From: Saitoella complicata NRRL Y-17804
Taxonomy: Eukaryota > Ascomycota > Saitoellomycetes > Saitoellales > Saitoellaceae
Length of the DNA stretch: 64,000 nucleotides
Direction: 5' to 3'
NCBI RefSeq assembly: GCF_001661265.1
Contig: NW_017567021.1
Location: 62,001-126,000, forward strand
Positions within the stretch are counted from its first letter, which is position 1; each line of letters opens with the position of its first letter. Of this stretch, positions 1 through 10,052 are shown in pieces. The notes under the pieces are model-generated. The model was not told the DNA's origin, made no database searches, and saw only the letters and a list, made by a program, of their open reading frames with translations. Made by a program: the position numbers and the translations under genes.

Positions 1-240
1 GACTTGGCTGCGCAGCCTGGCTCGAAGACGCTCCTCGGATCAACATACCTGTCGCAATTGATTGACAGTCAAATCCCATTTGTCCTCCGTAAGCGTGCTG
101 AGTAGGAAGAACACCTGCGCCCTGACAATGTTCAACAAGCTTGTGCCCTTCGCAGTTGCCGGTGCAACGGCCGGAATTCCATTGCCGCCCGAATCATTGA
201 CTGCGGGAGAAGAGCGTCGCGATGGATTCTGCTGGCTCAT
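1..240 (-). CDS. Probable CCR4-NOT scaffold subunit NOT1, 5' end only
   Basis: Only the first coding exon (49-240, 64 codons) is in the window. The ATG at 240 opens a Ser/Pro-rich leader, followed by a helix around residues 36-64 with the pattern VRAQVFFLLSTLTEDKW and then VNQLRQ. The exon ends in CAG followed by GTATGT (43-48 read on the minus strand), so the gene continues by splicing off the left edge. From memory, fungal NOT1 proteins begin with a similar AQVYxLLSTIxEDKxxW..QIRKLI segment. NOT1 is the scaffold of the cytoplasmic deadenylase complex. The name rests on about 30 residues and is tentative. The gene is divergent from the SCI1-like gene to its right. Confidence 0.5.
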
Positions 241-692
241 TCTTCAACAGCAACGACCACGTGTAAAAAGTTCCGAAACCGTAAGGTTCCGTCGAGGTTG
301 TTGTGATGCAGAACACACGGAGTCGCAAGAAACGCAATTGACGTTGGATTGAATGTGCGAAACCGGTAATCTGCCCTTAGCAATCCGATATTCTCGGTGA
401 ATTGGTCTGTCCTGGGCCCGGTGAATGTTCGTCGTTAACAGGTGACCTTTGCTATGCGATCCTCGACGCTCGTCCGTCGACGTGTGTAGCGCGGAGCCTT
501 CAGCTGCACTAAGAAATGAAGATACTAGCGGACTCCTCAGTACTCTTCGAATATTTTCTTCAAGTACTTATGAAAACTATCATTTGCTTTTTATGGGGGT
601 TAATGCATATGGAATTGTATGTGTCAACGTTACCGTTGTGGGAACCTGTTCTCGGACTGCATGCCTTCCGCGGATCCGAATCACTGCCAGCA
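241..692. other. Divergent intergenic region
   Basis: Between the NOT1-like gene (-) and the SCI1-like gene (+). In-frame ATGs occur upstream of 693 (for example at 516) but encode a non-conserved, hydrophobic run, so I treat them as leader. No other feature seen. Confidence 0.4.
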
Positions 693-1628
693 ATGACTGG
701 AACGCCAAGATTACCCAATTCACGATCGGATTCGAAGTTGAGAAGTACCCGGAATCGAAGTCGGCCAAGACATAGATCACGGTCTCTTTCTGACTCCAAG
801 CGTCACCGGTCTAGTAGGACATCCCAACATCATTCACAGCATCACAGAGATCACAGTCCTCATGGCCATCATCGTCGGCATCGATCTCGCTCACGTTCTC
901 CATCATTGCCCTTTTCTACTTGTCATATTTCGTGTTCCAGGAATTTCACTACCCATGATATAGTATTTCGACTCTGGTTACATGAACACCGCAACGTCAA
1001 CGCGGATGCACTCTCACCCTCAGATGCAGAGGATTACTTCAGGAGCTTTGCAAGGAGATGGAATGGGCGAAGACTATCCTCCAGATGGTATGATCCAGCC
1101 TTGAACAAAATCAGCCCCGATCCTCTTACACAACAAAGTGTCACGGCGTTGTCCCAACCATCACACCTCCGCCCTCTCCGTCCCGGACCAACACTGCCAA
1201 GTACAGCAAATCTCGATGAGATACGGGACGGTCGTCTTCAGCACGCAACATCAACCTCTCGTGCCAGTAAACGAGCAGCAAGCGAACTTCACGCCGCGCA
1301 TCTTGACGAACTCGCTCCACGGCCTGAACCCGGCTCGAAATCTGCTCAACTAGAGAAGAAACGCGAGAAGGCATTCTCCAATCGGCAGTTTGCCGCGGCT
1401 CGCGAAAGTGGAGGGATGGCTGAAGTGTCAGACGCTGTTCTTGGACTGGACGATGGAAATGCAGAGCTTGCCGCTTTGAAGCGGCGACAGGCTATGCGAG
1501 ATGAGAGGAGTAAGGAGAGACAAAGAGAGAGAGATGCAGAAGTCGAGGAGAAGATAAGGAAGGCAAAGACCAAGGAGGATGAGGTTATGAAGGGGTTGAT
1601 GGCTATGGCGAAGGAGAGATTTGGGTGA
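693..1628 (+). CDS. SCI1-like RS-rich nuclear protein
   Basis: An open frame of 311 residues. Residues 1-80 are rich in Arg, Ser and His (RS/RH dipeptides typical of splicing-associated proteins). Residues about 88-135 carry a signature with FRLWLHE, then DAEDYFRSFARRWN and a downstream SRWYD. This resembles the style cell-cycle inhibitor 1 (SCI1)/HEL117-type family, whose core is a DYFxxxxEFRxWLxE..YFxxFVxxWN pattern. The last 100 residues are a charged coiled coil (about residues 200-311). I chose the ATG at 693 because the upstream residues are hydrophobic and unlike the family. A short intron before the FRLWLHE block (about 926-970) is possible, because the family's usual DYF element is missing there. 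The cellular role is unknown. Confidence 0.6.
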   Translation: MTGTPRLPNSRSDSKLRSTRNRSRPRHRSRSLSDSKRHRSSRTSQHHSQHHRDHSPHGHHRRHRSRSRSPSLPFSTCHISCSRNFTTHDIVFRLWLHEHRNVNADALSPSDAEDYFRSFARRWNGRRLSSRWYDPALNKISPDPLTQQSVTALSQPSHLRPLRPGPTLPSTANLDEIRDGRLQHATSTSRASKRAASELHAAHLDELAPRPEPGSKSAQLEKKREKAFSNRQFAAARESGGMAEVSDAVLGLDDGNAELAALKRRQAMRDERSKERQRERDAEVEEKIRKAKTKEDEVMKGLMAMAKERFG

Positions 1629-2274
1629 ACCTTGACGAGGAGACATGGATAACGTACTGTGGTCCTTCGCAGTCATGCCGATCAAGATCAAGATGATTAT
1701 TTCTCTACCCCTCAAGAACCTTTCAAACTATGACGTTACATTCAAGTCTCCCATAGACTGTTGTTTCGTCGTGCGTGCTGCCGAGATTTTCCCACGGTCC
1801 GCCCCGTCCCAGACAGTACTGGATGCCGTTTTTAGTGACGGATTCGAACCCATTGAGACGTATGGATAGATTGCGGGTACGACAAACGTGGTATATACAG
1901 AAGGGTTAAACTCGTATTGAGTTCTGTGAACCTGTCATCTCACTTGTTATAATAAAAATTGGCTATCGGTATCGTTGATCAGTTTGTCTTCTGAAATAAT
2001 GCTCTTCCGTGTTCTGGAAAAATTAAGATAGGGTAAGCATTTTCATGATCACGTAATAATTCTAAGGCAGAATAGAATATAATGCATGTAAAGTTTTTTT
2101 GCTCCAGCCTATTCCCGTAAACGACAACAGTGGGTTCGCGTGAAAATACAACCGACACAGGAATCACAAGATGTTCGCTTCCCAGATTTGACTTTCCTGG
2201 ACTTCTTAGAACTACAAGTCGCCAACAATATTAACCACTAGGAGGGTGTTATTCCGTTTCAAGCCATTGGTTGG
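1629..2274. other. Intergenic, convergent 3' ends
   Basis: Between the SCI1-like gene (+) and the UPF0132-like gene (-). AT-rich around 1900-2100, which fits 3' UTRs. No gene seen. Confidence 0.4.
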
Positions 2275-2931
2275 CTACATACAGGTAAGCCGGTCAGGGA
2301 AATGGCTCGTATCCCACGGTAGGGCGATCTTACCAAGGGTCCCAATTGCGGGTACTTCGTATCTTTCCAACGTCTCAGAATCCGAGTATGCTCGATACCT
2401 AGTAAAAATGAGTGAGCGCCCTATCCATTCCTCGCATGTCAGAGCTGGCCTACCCTAGGAAGGCAAGAGCGCCGATGTTCAAAGCTAGGATGGTATAGGA
2501 CAAGAACGACGAAAATGAGAAGAAGAAGTGTAAGGCCTAAACATGAAGTTTGTTTGAACGAGCAACGTCTCGTAAGAGTTTGATACGTACCAGGATTGCA
2601 AATCCCACCATTGCACTTTGATATGCATGGAATCTTACATAGTCGTTGCTGTACTCCAGTAGCAAGATTGCCACCCCGGTCACTGGAGGGAAGAGGTAAC
2701 AGAGGGCGCTCAAGATATCCAGTCGTATTGGCAAAGCCGTCTCATACGCATTGACCCTTTCGCCAGCTGTTTGTCCACCATAACCTATGTTCGCTGAGGG
2801 AGCGAGGCCGGGTACAGGCTCCGGGGGGAAGGATTGAGCGCGAAGAAGGTCTGGCGGAGCTGCTTGATACTGTGCACATGTTAGGAAATACACAATAGAG
2901 GAACAGAAGGACAAACCGGTGCGAACGTCAT
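2275..2931 (-). CDS. UPF0132/Tic20-like small membrane protein
   Basis: Four exons by my reading: 2917-2931, 2591-2869, 2454-2536 and 2275-2398, giving 166 residues. The introns (47, 54 and 55 bp) have donors GTTTGT, GTACGT and GTAGGC, and all phases close. The protein has a proline-rich head, then YETALPIRLD, a first hydrophobic span, NDYVRFHAYQS, two further hydrophobic spans, and a tail with YRAYSDSETLERYEVP. This is the UPF0132/DUF4870-type layout found in many fungal proteins (YETxLxIRxD...VRFHAxQS...RAYxDxxxLxRYEVP). Likely an integral membrane protein of unknown function. The start codons of this gene and of the TRAPPC12-like gene are only 95 bp apart, on opposite strands. Splicing is needed to recover the last two spans; an unspliced reading ends at 2537. 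Confidence 0.8.
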
Positions 2932-3026
2932 TATGCCAGTTTATGTCTTCGTTACAAGCGTCATTGCCAGTGCAAGGGGCTTCCCCACACTCCTCGGCAA
3001 CGTCGGTCCATACCCTCAGCAAAAGC
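2932..3026. promoter_or_regulatory. Compact bidirectional promoter
   Basis: 95 bp separate the start codons of the UPF0132-like gene (-) and the TRAPPC12-like gene (+), so both 5' UTRs and promoters must share or overlap this segment. No TATA box seen. Confidence 0.5.
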
Positions 3027-4491
3027 ATGGCTGTTCATATCCCGCAGAATAGACCCAGGAAGGTCACGATCGGTCCTCTGGAGGCGTGCGTCGCATAACA
3101 CTCACTCATCAAGAGCAGTGGCTAACGTTCGGCATGCAGACCACTCGATGTCATTGGATCGGTATCCGACACTCCCACGACGGAGCAGCCTGATCCGTTG
3201 TCAGGCATGAATCTACTCAGACCTGCACTGGGAGAAGACAGCCTTACGTCGGAATTTCGGGATGAGAAGGTCACAGAAAAGGATTACCGTGCGCTGGTTG
3301 ATGAGAAGATATTTCAGGAAATACCGGAGGTTCGTCCGCCATATACCGGCTTGGGAGATGAAAACTCACCAAAACATGTAGTTTCCTCTCCCTCAACCTC
3401 TTGCAGATGAAGGCCTGCCACAGCAGCCAAAGTATTCAGACGATTCCACATTGGCTAATTTGATCCGCTGCCGCAAATACCTTACTGCACTTCAGGTTAC
3501 TCAGAAAGGCCTGCTTACCACCGAGCCAGTACTATCATCACTACCGGATATCTTCAGCCTCTGGCAGACCCGTCTGAGGCTTTTCGACTACCTTCGACTC
3601 CCTCAGTTAGCGATCCAAGAACTGTCGCTCCTCCCAGATATCGTCACGCCAGGTCCTGAGTTCCTCAACAATGACGGGAGGACGGTAGTCTTATGGTCGT
3701 TGCGCGTGGAGATAGTACGAGTGAAGGCGCTGGCAGCACAGAATCAAGTACAGGGGTGGGAAATAGCAATTAAGGAGTACTACGCCCTGAGCACGGAAGC
3801 TCGTGGTGAACTTGCCCGTGCAAAGAGGGCATCGGACGCGGAACACGCAGCACTCTGGGCCGAGAGGCTCGAAGGCCTTGGGTTTGCTGTACTTTCAGCG
3901 CTAATCGCCATAAGGGTAGGACCAAAGCTTTTCCTGCGTGTCTGCCAGATCTGACGAAGACTATGACATAGGATTACCCGACAGCGATTCACCGGTTGCA
4001 AGCTATGCTGGCCTCAACACCCTTAAACAACAAGCTCCGCACTGCGCTTTGCTTGACATATCTGCGTCTTGGCAATGTTGCTTCAGCACGCACCTATGCC
4101 GGCGAAGATTCATCTCTGCTTGCTTTGGTGAGCATGGCAGATGGTCAATGGAGTGATGCCACCAGGGCAGCTGCCTTGGATGAAGCACATTCGACAGCTC
4201 TGAATCGCACTGTGGCAGCGTTGTATAGAGGGGATATCGAAGAGGTAGGTCTTTATTCTTTACTGCCCCAAAAATGAACACGGCTAACGCCGGCAGTCTA
4301 CGACGCAACTGCGGTCGCTGCTATCCTCTACAAACCCTGCGATCTCCTCAACGACGCTTGAATCAGCACTTTACAACCTGTGTACCATCAACGAACTACG
4401 AACGAAGGGTATGGATCTGAAGAAGCAGTTGGCAACGGAGTACAGCAGGGAATGCAGAGAAAGTGGAAGATGGGAGGTGTTTAAAGTTTAG
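3027..4491 (+). CDS. TRAPPC12-like TRAPP complex subunit (TPR protein)
   Basis: Five-exon model: 3027-3085, 3140-3377, 3424-3915, 3972-4244 and 4297-4491, giving 418 residues. Introns are 46-56 bp with CTAAC- or CTCAAC-like branch sites. The C-terminal two thirds are helical repeats: LIRCRKYLTALQVT, SLWQTRLRLFDYLRLPQLAIQEL, GWEIAIKEYY, then TALCLTYLRLGNVASA and a final SALYNLCTINELRT. This matches the TPR region of TRAPPC12, a subunit of the TRAPP tethering complex that acts as a Rab exchange factor in ER-Golgi traffic and autophagy. At 418 residues it is shorter than the animal protein, as expected for fungi. The second intron (3378-3423) is the least certain; an alternative donor at 3334 would also close the frame with acceptor 3406. 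Confidence 0.75.
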
Positions 4492-4678
4492 TATGAACAT
4501 GACTTGGAAGTTGATTGATACCCAAAATACCATTGAACGAAATGAATTCCGCGTTGCATAGTTGAGGTACAGAGATGTAATTTGTTAGATGAGAGCCCAG
4601 CTATAACGACGAGGAAAACATAGCTAAGAATAGAGCCCTGAAGAAGATAAAAGCAAACAGAAACAACCGTTACCCAAC

Positions 4679-7600
4679 CTAGAACACACCAGTCATAGAA
4701 CCCCAAATCCCAGGTTGCGATCCGAACGCGGAGCTGGGTGCAGCACGTCTGGACTGCGGCGACACTGGCATACCGATCGGTGCGGGCGTGGCATGCGGCT
4801 CCTGGAACTTCACCAACACTTGCGGACCTTGCTGTTTGAACTGGAAGGACCCGCCACCATTGAGGGCGGTACCAGGCAACGCACAAGCATCAATCAGCTC
4901 ACGAGTATCGAAAAGAGCGTCCGGGAAGAGGCTTCGGATACCCGAAGACACGGTCTCAAGCGGGTAAAAGTTGCCAGTGACGCTTTGATGCTCGTCAAGC
5001 TTAAGGCAGGTGCGCCGTGCGCGGTCACGCAAGGTAGCCTGCTCGTCAGGTCCAACACCGAATGGCTGAGGCTCAGCTGTTGGCCAACCACCAGCGTTCA
5101 TAGACCACATGTTACCTCCAAGACCTAAAGGCGAGCCCCAGACTTGGTCGACACTGCCAGACCTGTGACCGTTCATATCTGGACTCTTCAACGCACCGAT
5201 AGGATCGGGCAATAAGCTGTTACCGCCGAAGATGGACATGCTTGACGTCCTGGGCAAGCTTGGTGGCGCTTGACTTGTACGACGATCACGAGGAATAATT
5301 TCTTCTTCATCATCGTCTTCCAAGAGTGCACGGCTTCCCAAAACATGACTGAGCTCCTCGACCTCCTTCGATGGCGAACCAATGGTGCCCGCACTGGGCC
5401 TCTGAATAGGGGCCGGCCGGGAAATAGGCTTTGGCGCTTCATCGAAAGCATGGTGCAAAGGCGGAGTACCTGACTTCCCAGGGCTCGACGCAGCGAAACC
5501 GCTAGAAGGCAGGGGACCAATAGGCCCTGGGAGGATGGGGTTGCTCATCGGGATGGGTATGGAACCTACTCCACCGAAAGCCGGATGGGGCACACCGGGA
5601 GGGGGCAATGGCCGACCTGCACCCGGCGCCACACTTGTAGGTGCAAACCCACGGAACGCCTGTTGAGGAGCCCCAATAGGCATAGGGAAGCCCAAGGGAA
5701 CGCCGTTCATGACCGGACGGTTGTTCAACAGCGAAGCAGACGACTCGAGACCGGGTTGACCCATGGGTGAAGGACGATGTGGCGGAAGGTCGTTGTGCGT
5801 CCGAGGTGTGCCAATCGGTGCGAGACTTGCCGGAGCAGCGACAGGTGGTGACATCGGAACGGCAGGCGCGGATAAACCAGGAGGCGGCATCCTTGCTGGG
5901 GTGGCCGGGGTCGATGCATGTGGAGTACTGACGTGAGATGGAGTGTGGATAGGAGCTGCAATATGCGCGGGAGCAGCCGGCGCAGCCGGTGCCTTGGTCG
6001 GTGAAGTTGCAGACGGAACAGCAGGTACAGCAGCTTTCACGCTCGCAGCCTTAGCCGCCGTCGCAGCCTTCTCCTTCCTTTCCCGTTCTTCCCGCTCCTT
6101 CTTTTCCTTGGCCTCCTTCTCCTTTCTCGCCTGTTCCTCCTTCCTCTGACGCTCTTTCTCCTCCTTCTCAGTCTTGCGTTTCCGCTCAGCCTCAGCCTCA
6201 CGATCCCGCTCTTCCTGCTGGCGTTTCCTGCGTTCTTCTTCCCGTGTCTTCCTCTCCTCTTCTGCTGCCTTCTTTTCAGCATCCCTCTTCGCCTTAGCCT
6301 CGGCTTTCTTCCTCCTTGTCTCTTCCTGCTTAGCCTGTTCAACTGCCTTGGCTGCTGCCTCAGCGGCCGCTTTCTCAGCCTCCCTCTTCGCACGCTCCTC
6401 CTCCTTGGCCAACTTCTGCTGCTTCTTCTTGTCCTTCGCCTTCTGCTTCTCTCGGGCCTTCTTCTCGTCACGTTCCAGTTTCAGACGGGTTTCCTCTTCG
6501 AGTTCCTCAAGAAGTTTCCGTTGCCGCTCTTGTGCGACCTTCTCACGATAAGCTGTCAGAACGCGCTGTTCAAACATCCTTGCTGCAAAAATCTGGAACA
6601 TGCGACGGCCCTCTTCCATTCTTTGCTCTTCCGTCATTACCTCCTGTAAGTCATGTCAGTCATATCCCACAACATGGGGCATTCATGAATTTACCGCTTC
6701 CTCATCCTCATCATCATAGTCCTCATCGTCCTCCTCGTCGTCATAGTCATCGTCGTCATCATAATCCCGTGCATCCATTACCGCTTCCTCCTCCCTTTGC
6801 ATCCTTCTCTCAGCCAGTTGCTCCATCATCTCAATGAATTTCTTTCCGTCATTTTTCAGTAAATCATCCGCTACGGTTAGTATACCACCTTTCACGGTCA
6901 GTGAATTACCAAAATTAAAGAAATCTGCTGGTCTAGACCGGCCGCCGCGATTTGAACCTGCGTCGGCTACAGAGGAAGAAACATCATCGTCAGAATATTC
7001 GTCATCTGATAACTCATCGGAGTACGCGTCATCATCGTCCTCGTCATCGTATTCTTCCTCTGGATCATGATCATGATCATGTTCGTGGTCGTGGTCGTGA
7101 TGATGATGCTGAGGTGGAGGTAGCTGTCGAGGAGGTTGAGGGCTTTGGTGGTGATGGTGATCAGGGCGGTGATGTGGGGACCTTGAGTTCAACGGCGGCG
7201 AAGGAAATTGCGCAGGAGGCAGAAGGTCGAACTTTTGCTGATGGTTAGCGTATCGCTCGAGTTCTTGATAGTATGCATCATATAACACTTCGAGTTCTTC
7301 CTCGATGGCTGTTCTGATCCAAGACCTGTATCTTTGTTAACGACTTCGTACTACCACGGATGTTCCAAACAAACCTCTTGCGTCCGCACACGCTGCACGA
7401 GCATGAATGCTTCTGTTGCTCCTTCATCTTCTTCAACACCGTCTCCTTCTCCACCTTGACTAGACTTCTTCTTTCTTCCTCTCCCAACTGTAACCAGAAC
7501 TCCTTGATTCTCTGCCTCTCCTCATTCGAGCTTGTATTCCAAATTCCCTCGCGGTGCTGACGATGATGTTGTGGAGGATGATGGATGGTGAAACGAGCAA

Positions 7601-8063
7601 TCTCCTCTCCAGCATGAATAGTAGTCGATGAAGTCTTCTTCTTCTTCTTCTTCTTTTTCTTGCTCACACCACCGGGAGGTGCAGGTAGTCCTCCTAGGGG
7701 AGGCATATGCCCATCCTCATACTCAAACTCCAAATCACCTTGCGGAATAGAAAAAGCACCCTCTCCAGTGATCATGACATGTTCCCGTCCTTCTTCATCA
7801 TCCGAATACGGTTCCTGGCCGTCATCACTCAAAGGTGATAAAATCTCCTCTAAACGACCAGACATTTGTGCCAGCTGAGCCTGTATGGCTTGCTGGTACT
7901 CATTTGTCGTTCGAGGTGCCGGAACGGGCTCCGGAGGAATATCCATATCCGCAATTCCTTTGCCGCCCTTCTTTTTCTTCTTGTTCTTCTTAGAGGCACC
8001 CGACAGCACAGGATCAGGGTACGCATGCTGCCCATGAGCGGCCTGATTGCGCGAAGCAGCCAT
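4679..8063 (-). CDS. NST1: NST1-like stress response protein
   Basis: Three exons: 7375-8063, 6695-7325 and 4679-6643, giving 1094 residues; introns are 49 and 51 bp. The N-terminus has Lys runs (KNKKKKK around residue 32 and a longer one near 145). It is followed by [12 protein letters not shown] (about 219-230) joined across intron 1 to [22 protein letters not shown] very acidic D/E/Y-rich stretch follows. After intron 2 come [17 protein letters not shown] and a long Lys/Glu/Arg coiled coil (about 460-640), then a Pro/Gly/Ser-rich tail. These blocks are diagnostic of NST1, described in yeast as a cytoplasmic negative regulator of salt tolerance that interacts with the splicing factor Msl1. 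The ATG at 8063 is used because the frame upstream has no ATG. The gene faces the TRAPPC12-like gene tail to tail. Confidence 0.92.
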
Positions 8064-8713
8064 TGTATTCAAAAGCAAGAAAAGTCTGTCTGCTGTCGAG
8101 AAATGCTGATGCTTGCTGATCTCTTAAGCGATTGCCGGTGAAGAACGTGGCGTTGCTGCTGGAATTGACTGAGGTTCGACAGGTTGCGTAACCAGCAAAG
8201 GTCGCTACGAGTGATTCCTCCAATAAATCGAAACCTCCAAGCGGATACTTCCCCGTTGAAGGTGAATGCTGCAAGCCTTTCAGGTAATTGCGTTTGCTGA
8301 TGTACGTGGTTAGGAGACAGGGCCTAGCAAAGCGTGGAACAGGGCATATAATCAGGGTAACCTGACCTTGACTCTGAAGTACAACGGTACTACACCAAAA
8401 CAGAACAACCGGTTACTCCGGAATATCGGCAACGGCACGATACCGGTCTACACTCCCGCCAAGAGCAAAGCGAGAAGCATTCTACGTGTCTAGTCCATTT
8501 GTCAGTCCTACTTCGCCCGCCTCCAGCTCAAGCGTCTTCCTCGGCCGCTGCAGAGTAATCACAGTGTCACAGCCTATCGGCACAGCCTCTGAAATTTATC
8601 ACCAGGTCTGATCTACAGCATTGAAGCGATAACACTCCACCAGGAAACATCGGAGGAGAATCAGTACAGTACGAGTATCAGTATCAGGACGGGAACGCTT
8701 ACACGGTCACAAT
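8064..8713. other. Divergent promoter region NST1 / Rho
   Basis: 650 bp between two start codons on opposite strands. The reading frames here are short and show no family signature. A run of CAGTACAGTACGAGTATCAG-like near-repeats lies at about 8661-8690. Otherwise I see nothing. Confidence 0.4.
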
Positions 8714-9427
8714 ATGCCCTCACAAGACGTCATCAGGAGGTAAACGCCCGTGAATACCCTCATTGATTCGTTAGAATGCTAACTGGTTGCACAGGAAATT
8801 AGTGATAATTGGTGACGGAGCATGTGGAAAGACATCCTTGCTGTCAGTGTTTACTTTGGGTCACTTCCCGAAGGAGTACGTGCCGACTGTGTTTGAGAAC
8901 TATGTCAGCGACTGTCGAGTGGATGGCAAGAGTGTGCAGTTGGCGCTCTGGGATACTGCTGGCCAGGAAGAATATGAGGTTCGCATAGATCACTATTATC
9001 CGCTACACCATAAACTGACTTTTGTGGACAGCGTCTCCGCCCACTGTCATACGCAAAAGCACATGTTATCTTGATCGCCTACGCCGTTGACACGCCAGAT
9101 TCGCTTGACAATGTCCTTTCGAAATGGTTTGAGGAAGTCACTCGTCTCTGCCCCAATATCCCTATTGTCCTCGTTGGATTGAAGAAGGACCTGCGCGAGG
9201 ACCCCAGTTATCAGGACGAAATGCGCCGAAAAGGTGGTAAGTTCGTTATGCCAAACCAGGCTGAGCTTGTTGCGAGACAAATCGGAGCGAGGAAGTGGCT
9301 GGAGTGCTCAGCATTGACTGGTGAAGGTGTCGATGACGTCTTTGAAGCTGCGACCCGGGCTGCGATGCTGACGAGGGAAGATGGACGAGGTCGGGAATCT
9401 ACCGGCGGGTGCTGCGTTATCGTATAG
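8714..9427 (+). CDS. Rho-family small GTPase (Rho2/Rho1 type)
   Basis: Exons 8714-8739, 8795-8978 and 9032-9427 give 201 residues; introns are 55 and 53 bp. Visible motifs: P-loop GDGACGKT (15-22), effector region [10 protein letters not shown], switch [12 protein letters not shown] joined by splicing to RLRPLSY, then [10 protein letters not shown] in the place of the TKxD motif, [14 protein letters not shown], and a C-terminal CaaX box CVIV preceded by another Cys. The sequence follows fungal Rho2/Rho1 ([20 protein letters not shown]). These proteins are prenylated plasma-membrane switches controlling cell-wall synthesis through PKC and glucan synthases. The VGLKKDL variant is normal for fungal Rho1/Rho2. 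I lean to the Rho2 class because of the short N-terminus and the double-Cys tail, but Rho1 is not excluded. A Rho-GDI gene lies 15 kb away. Confidence 0.93.
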
Positions 9428-10052
9428 CGCGGCTACACAAAAAGTGCGGCTCGACGACAGTACTTTGTTTCTTCGGTATACCCAGGGCCATTCAATGGTT
9501 CTGCCGTCACATTTTGGTCAACAACACTATAGCTTAATCACGCGAGAGCCAGACGGGCTGGGAAACTTCTATTGGAGCATAAAGGTTTATGGAACCGGGA
9601 GGCGGAGTTTTAATCACACACACATTCCTTTACACGACAGCGAGACGACATTCATTTGGTTCTGATTTGGAAGAATACGCGCACGTTGAGGGCGGCTTAT
9701 GGAGCTTTTTCGAGCTTGAGCGAGAGAGGTGATTGGCTATCGGTATGCTTAAGGGAACTTCAACGGACTCACAGGACGTCAGTAATAAAATGGAATCCTT
9801 TTTATGCTTTTCTCCTTTCCATACGCACAGTTCCTGCTCCATGACTTCAGCGCTGCTATATATAGCACCCCTGTGCCGCGCGAGGCTTGGGTGGTCCGTC
9901 CATAGCAACAGCGCGACCGGTAAATGAACTTGGGTAAACGCAACCGTCAACAAAGCGGCAGCACCTATACAACGCCAAGCAGAACAAGCAGCGAAGCATA
10001 TACTCGATAGAACGGAATTTTCACTACTGTTACGACTGGCGGATGAGATAGG
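9428..10052. other. Intergenic region upstream of the F-BAR gene
   Basis: Holds a TATA-like palindrome (9855-9866). A 178-codon minus-strand frame (9630-10166) overlaps the first F-BAR exon and shows no recognisable motif. Confidence 0.35.
9855..9866 (+). promoter_or_regulatory. TATA-like palindrome GCTATATATAGC
   Basis: A perfect 12-bp palindrome containing TATATATA, 187 bp upstream of the F-BAR start codon at 10053. It could serve as the TATA box of that gene. Seen in sequence; the function is inferred. Confidence 0.35.

Noticed and set aside
1771-1860. T-arm-like GGTTCGAATCC on the minus strand
   Set aside because: The flanking bases do not pair into a T-stem and no acceptor stem or D-arm is present, so not a tRNA.
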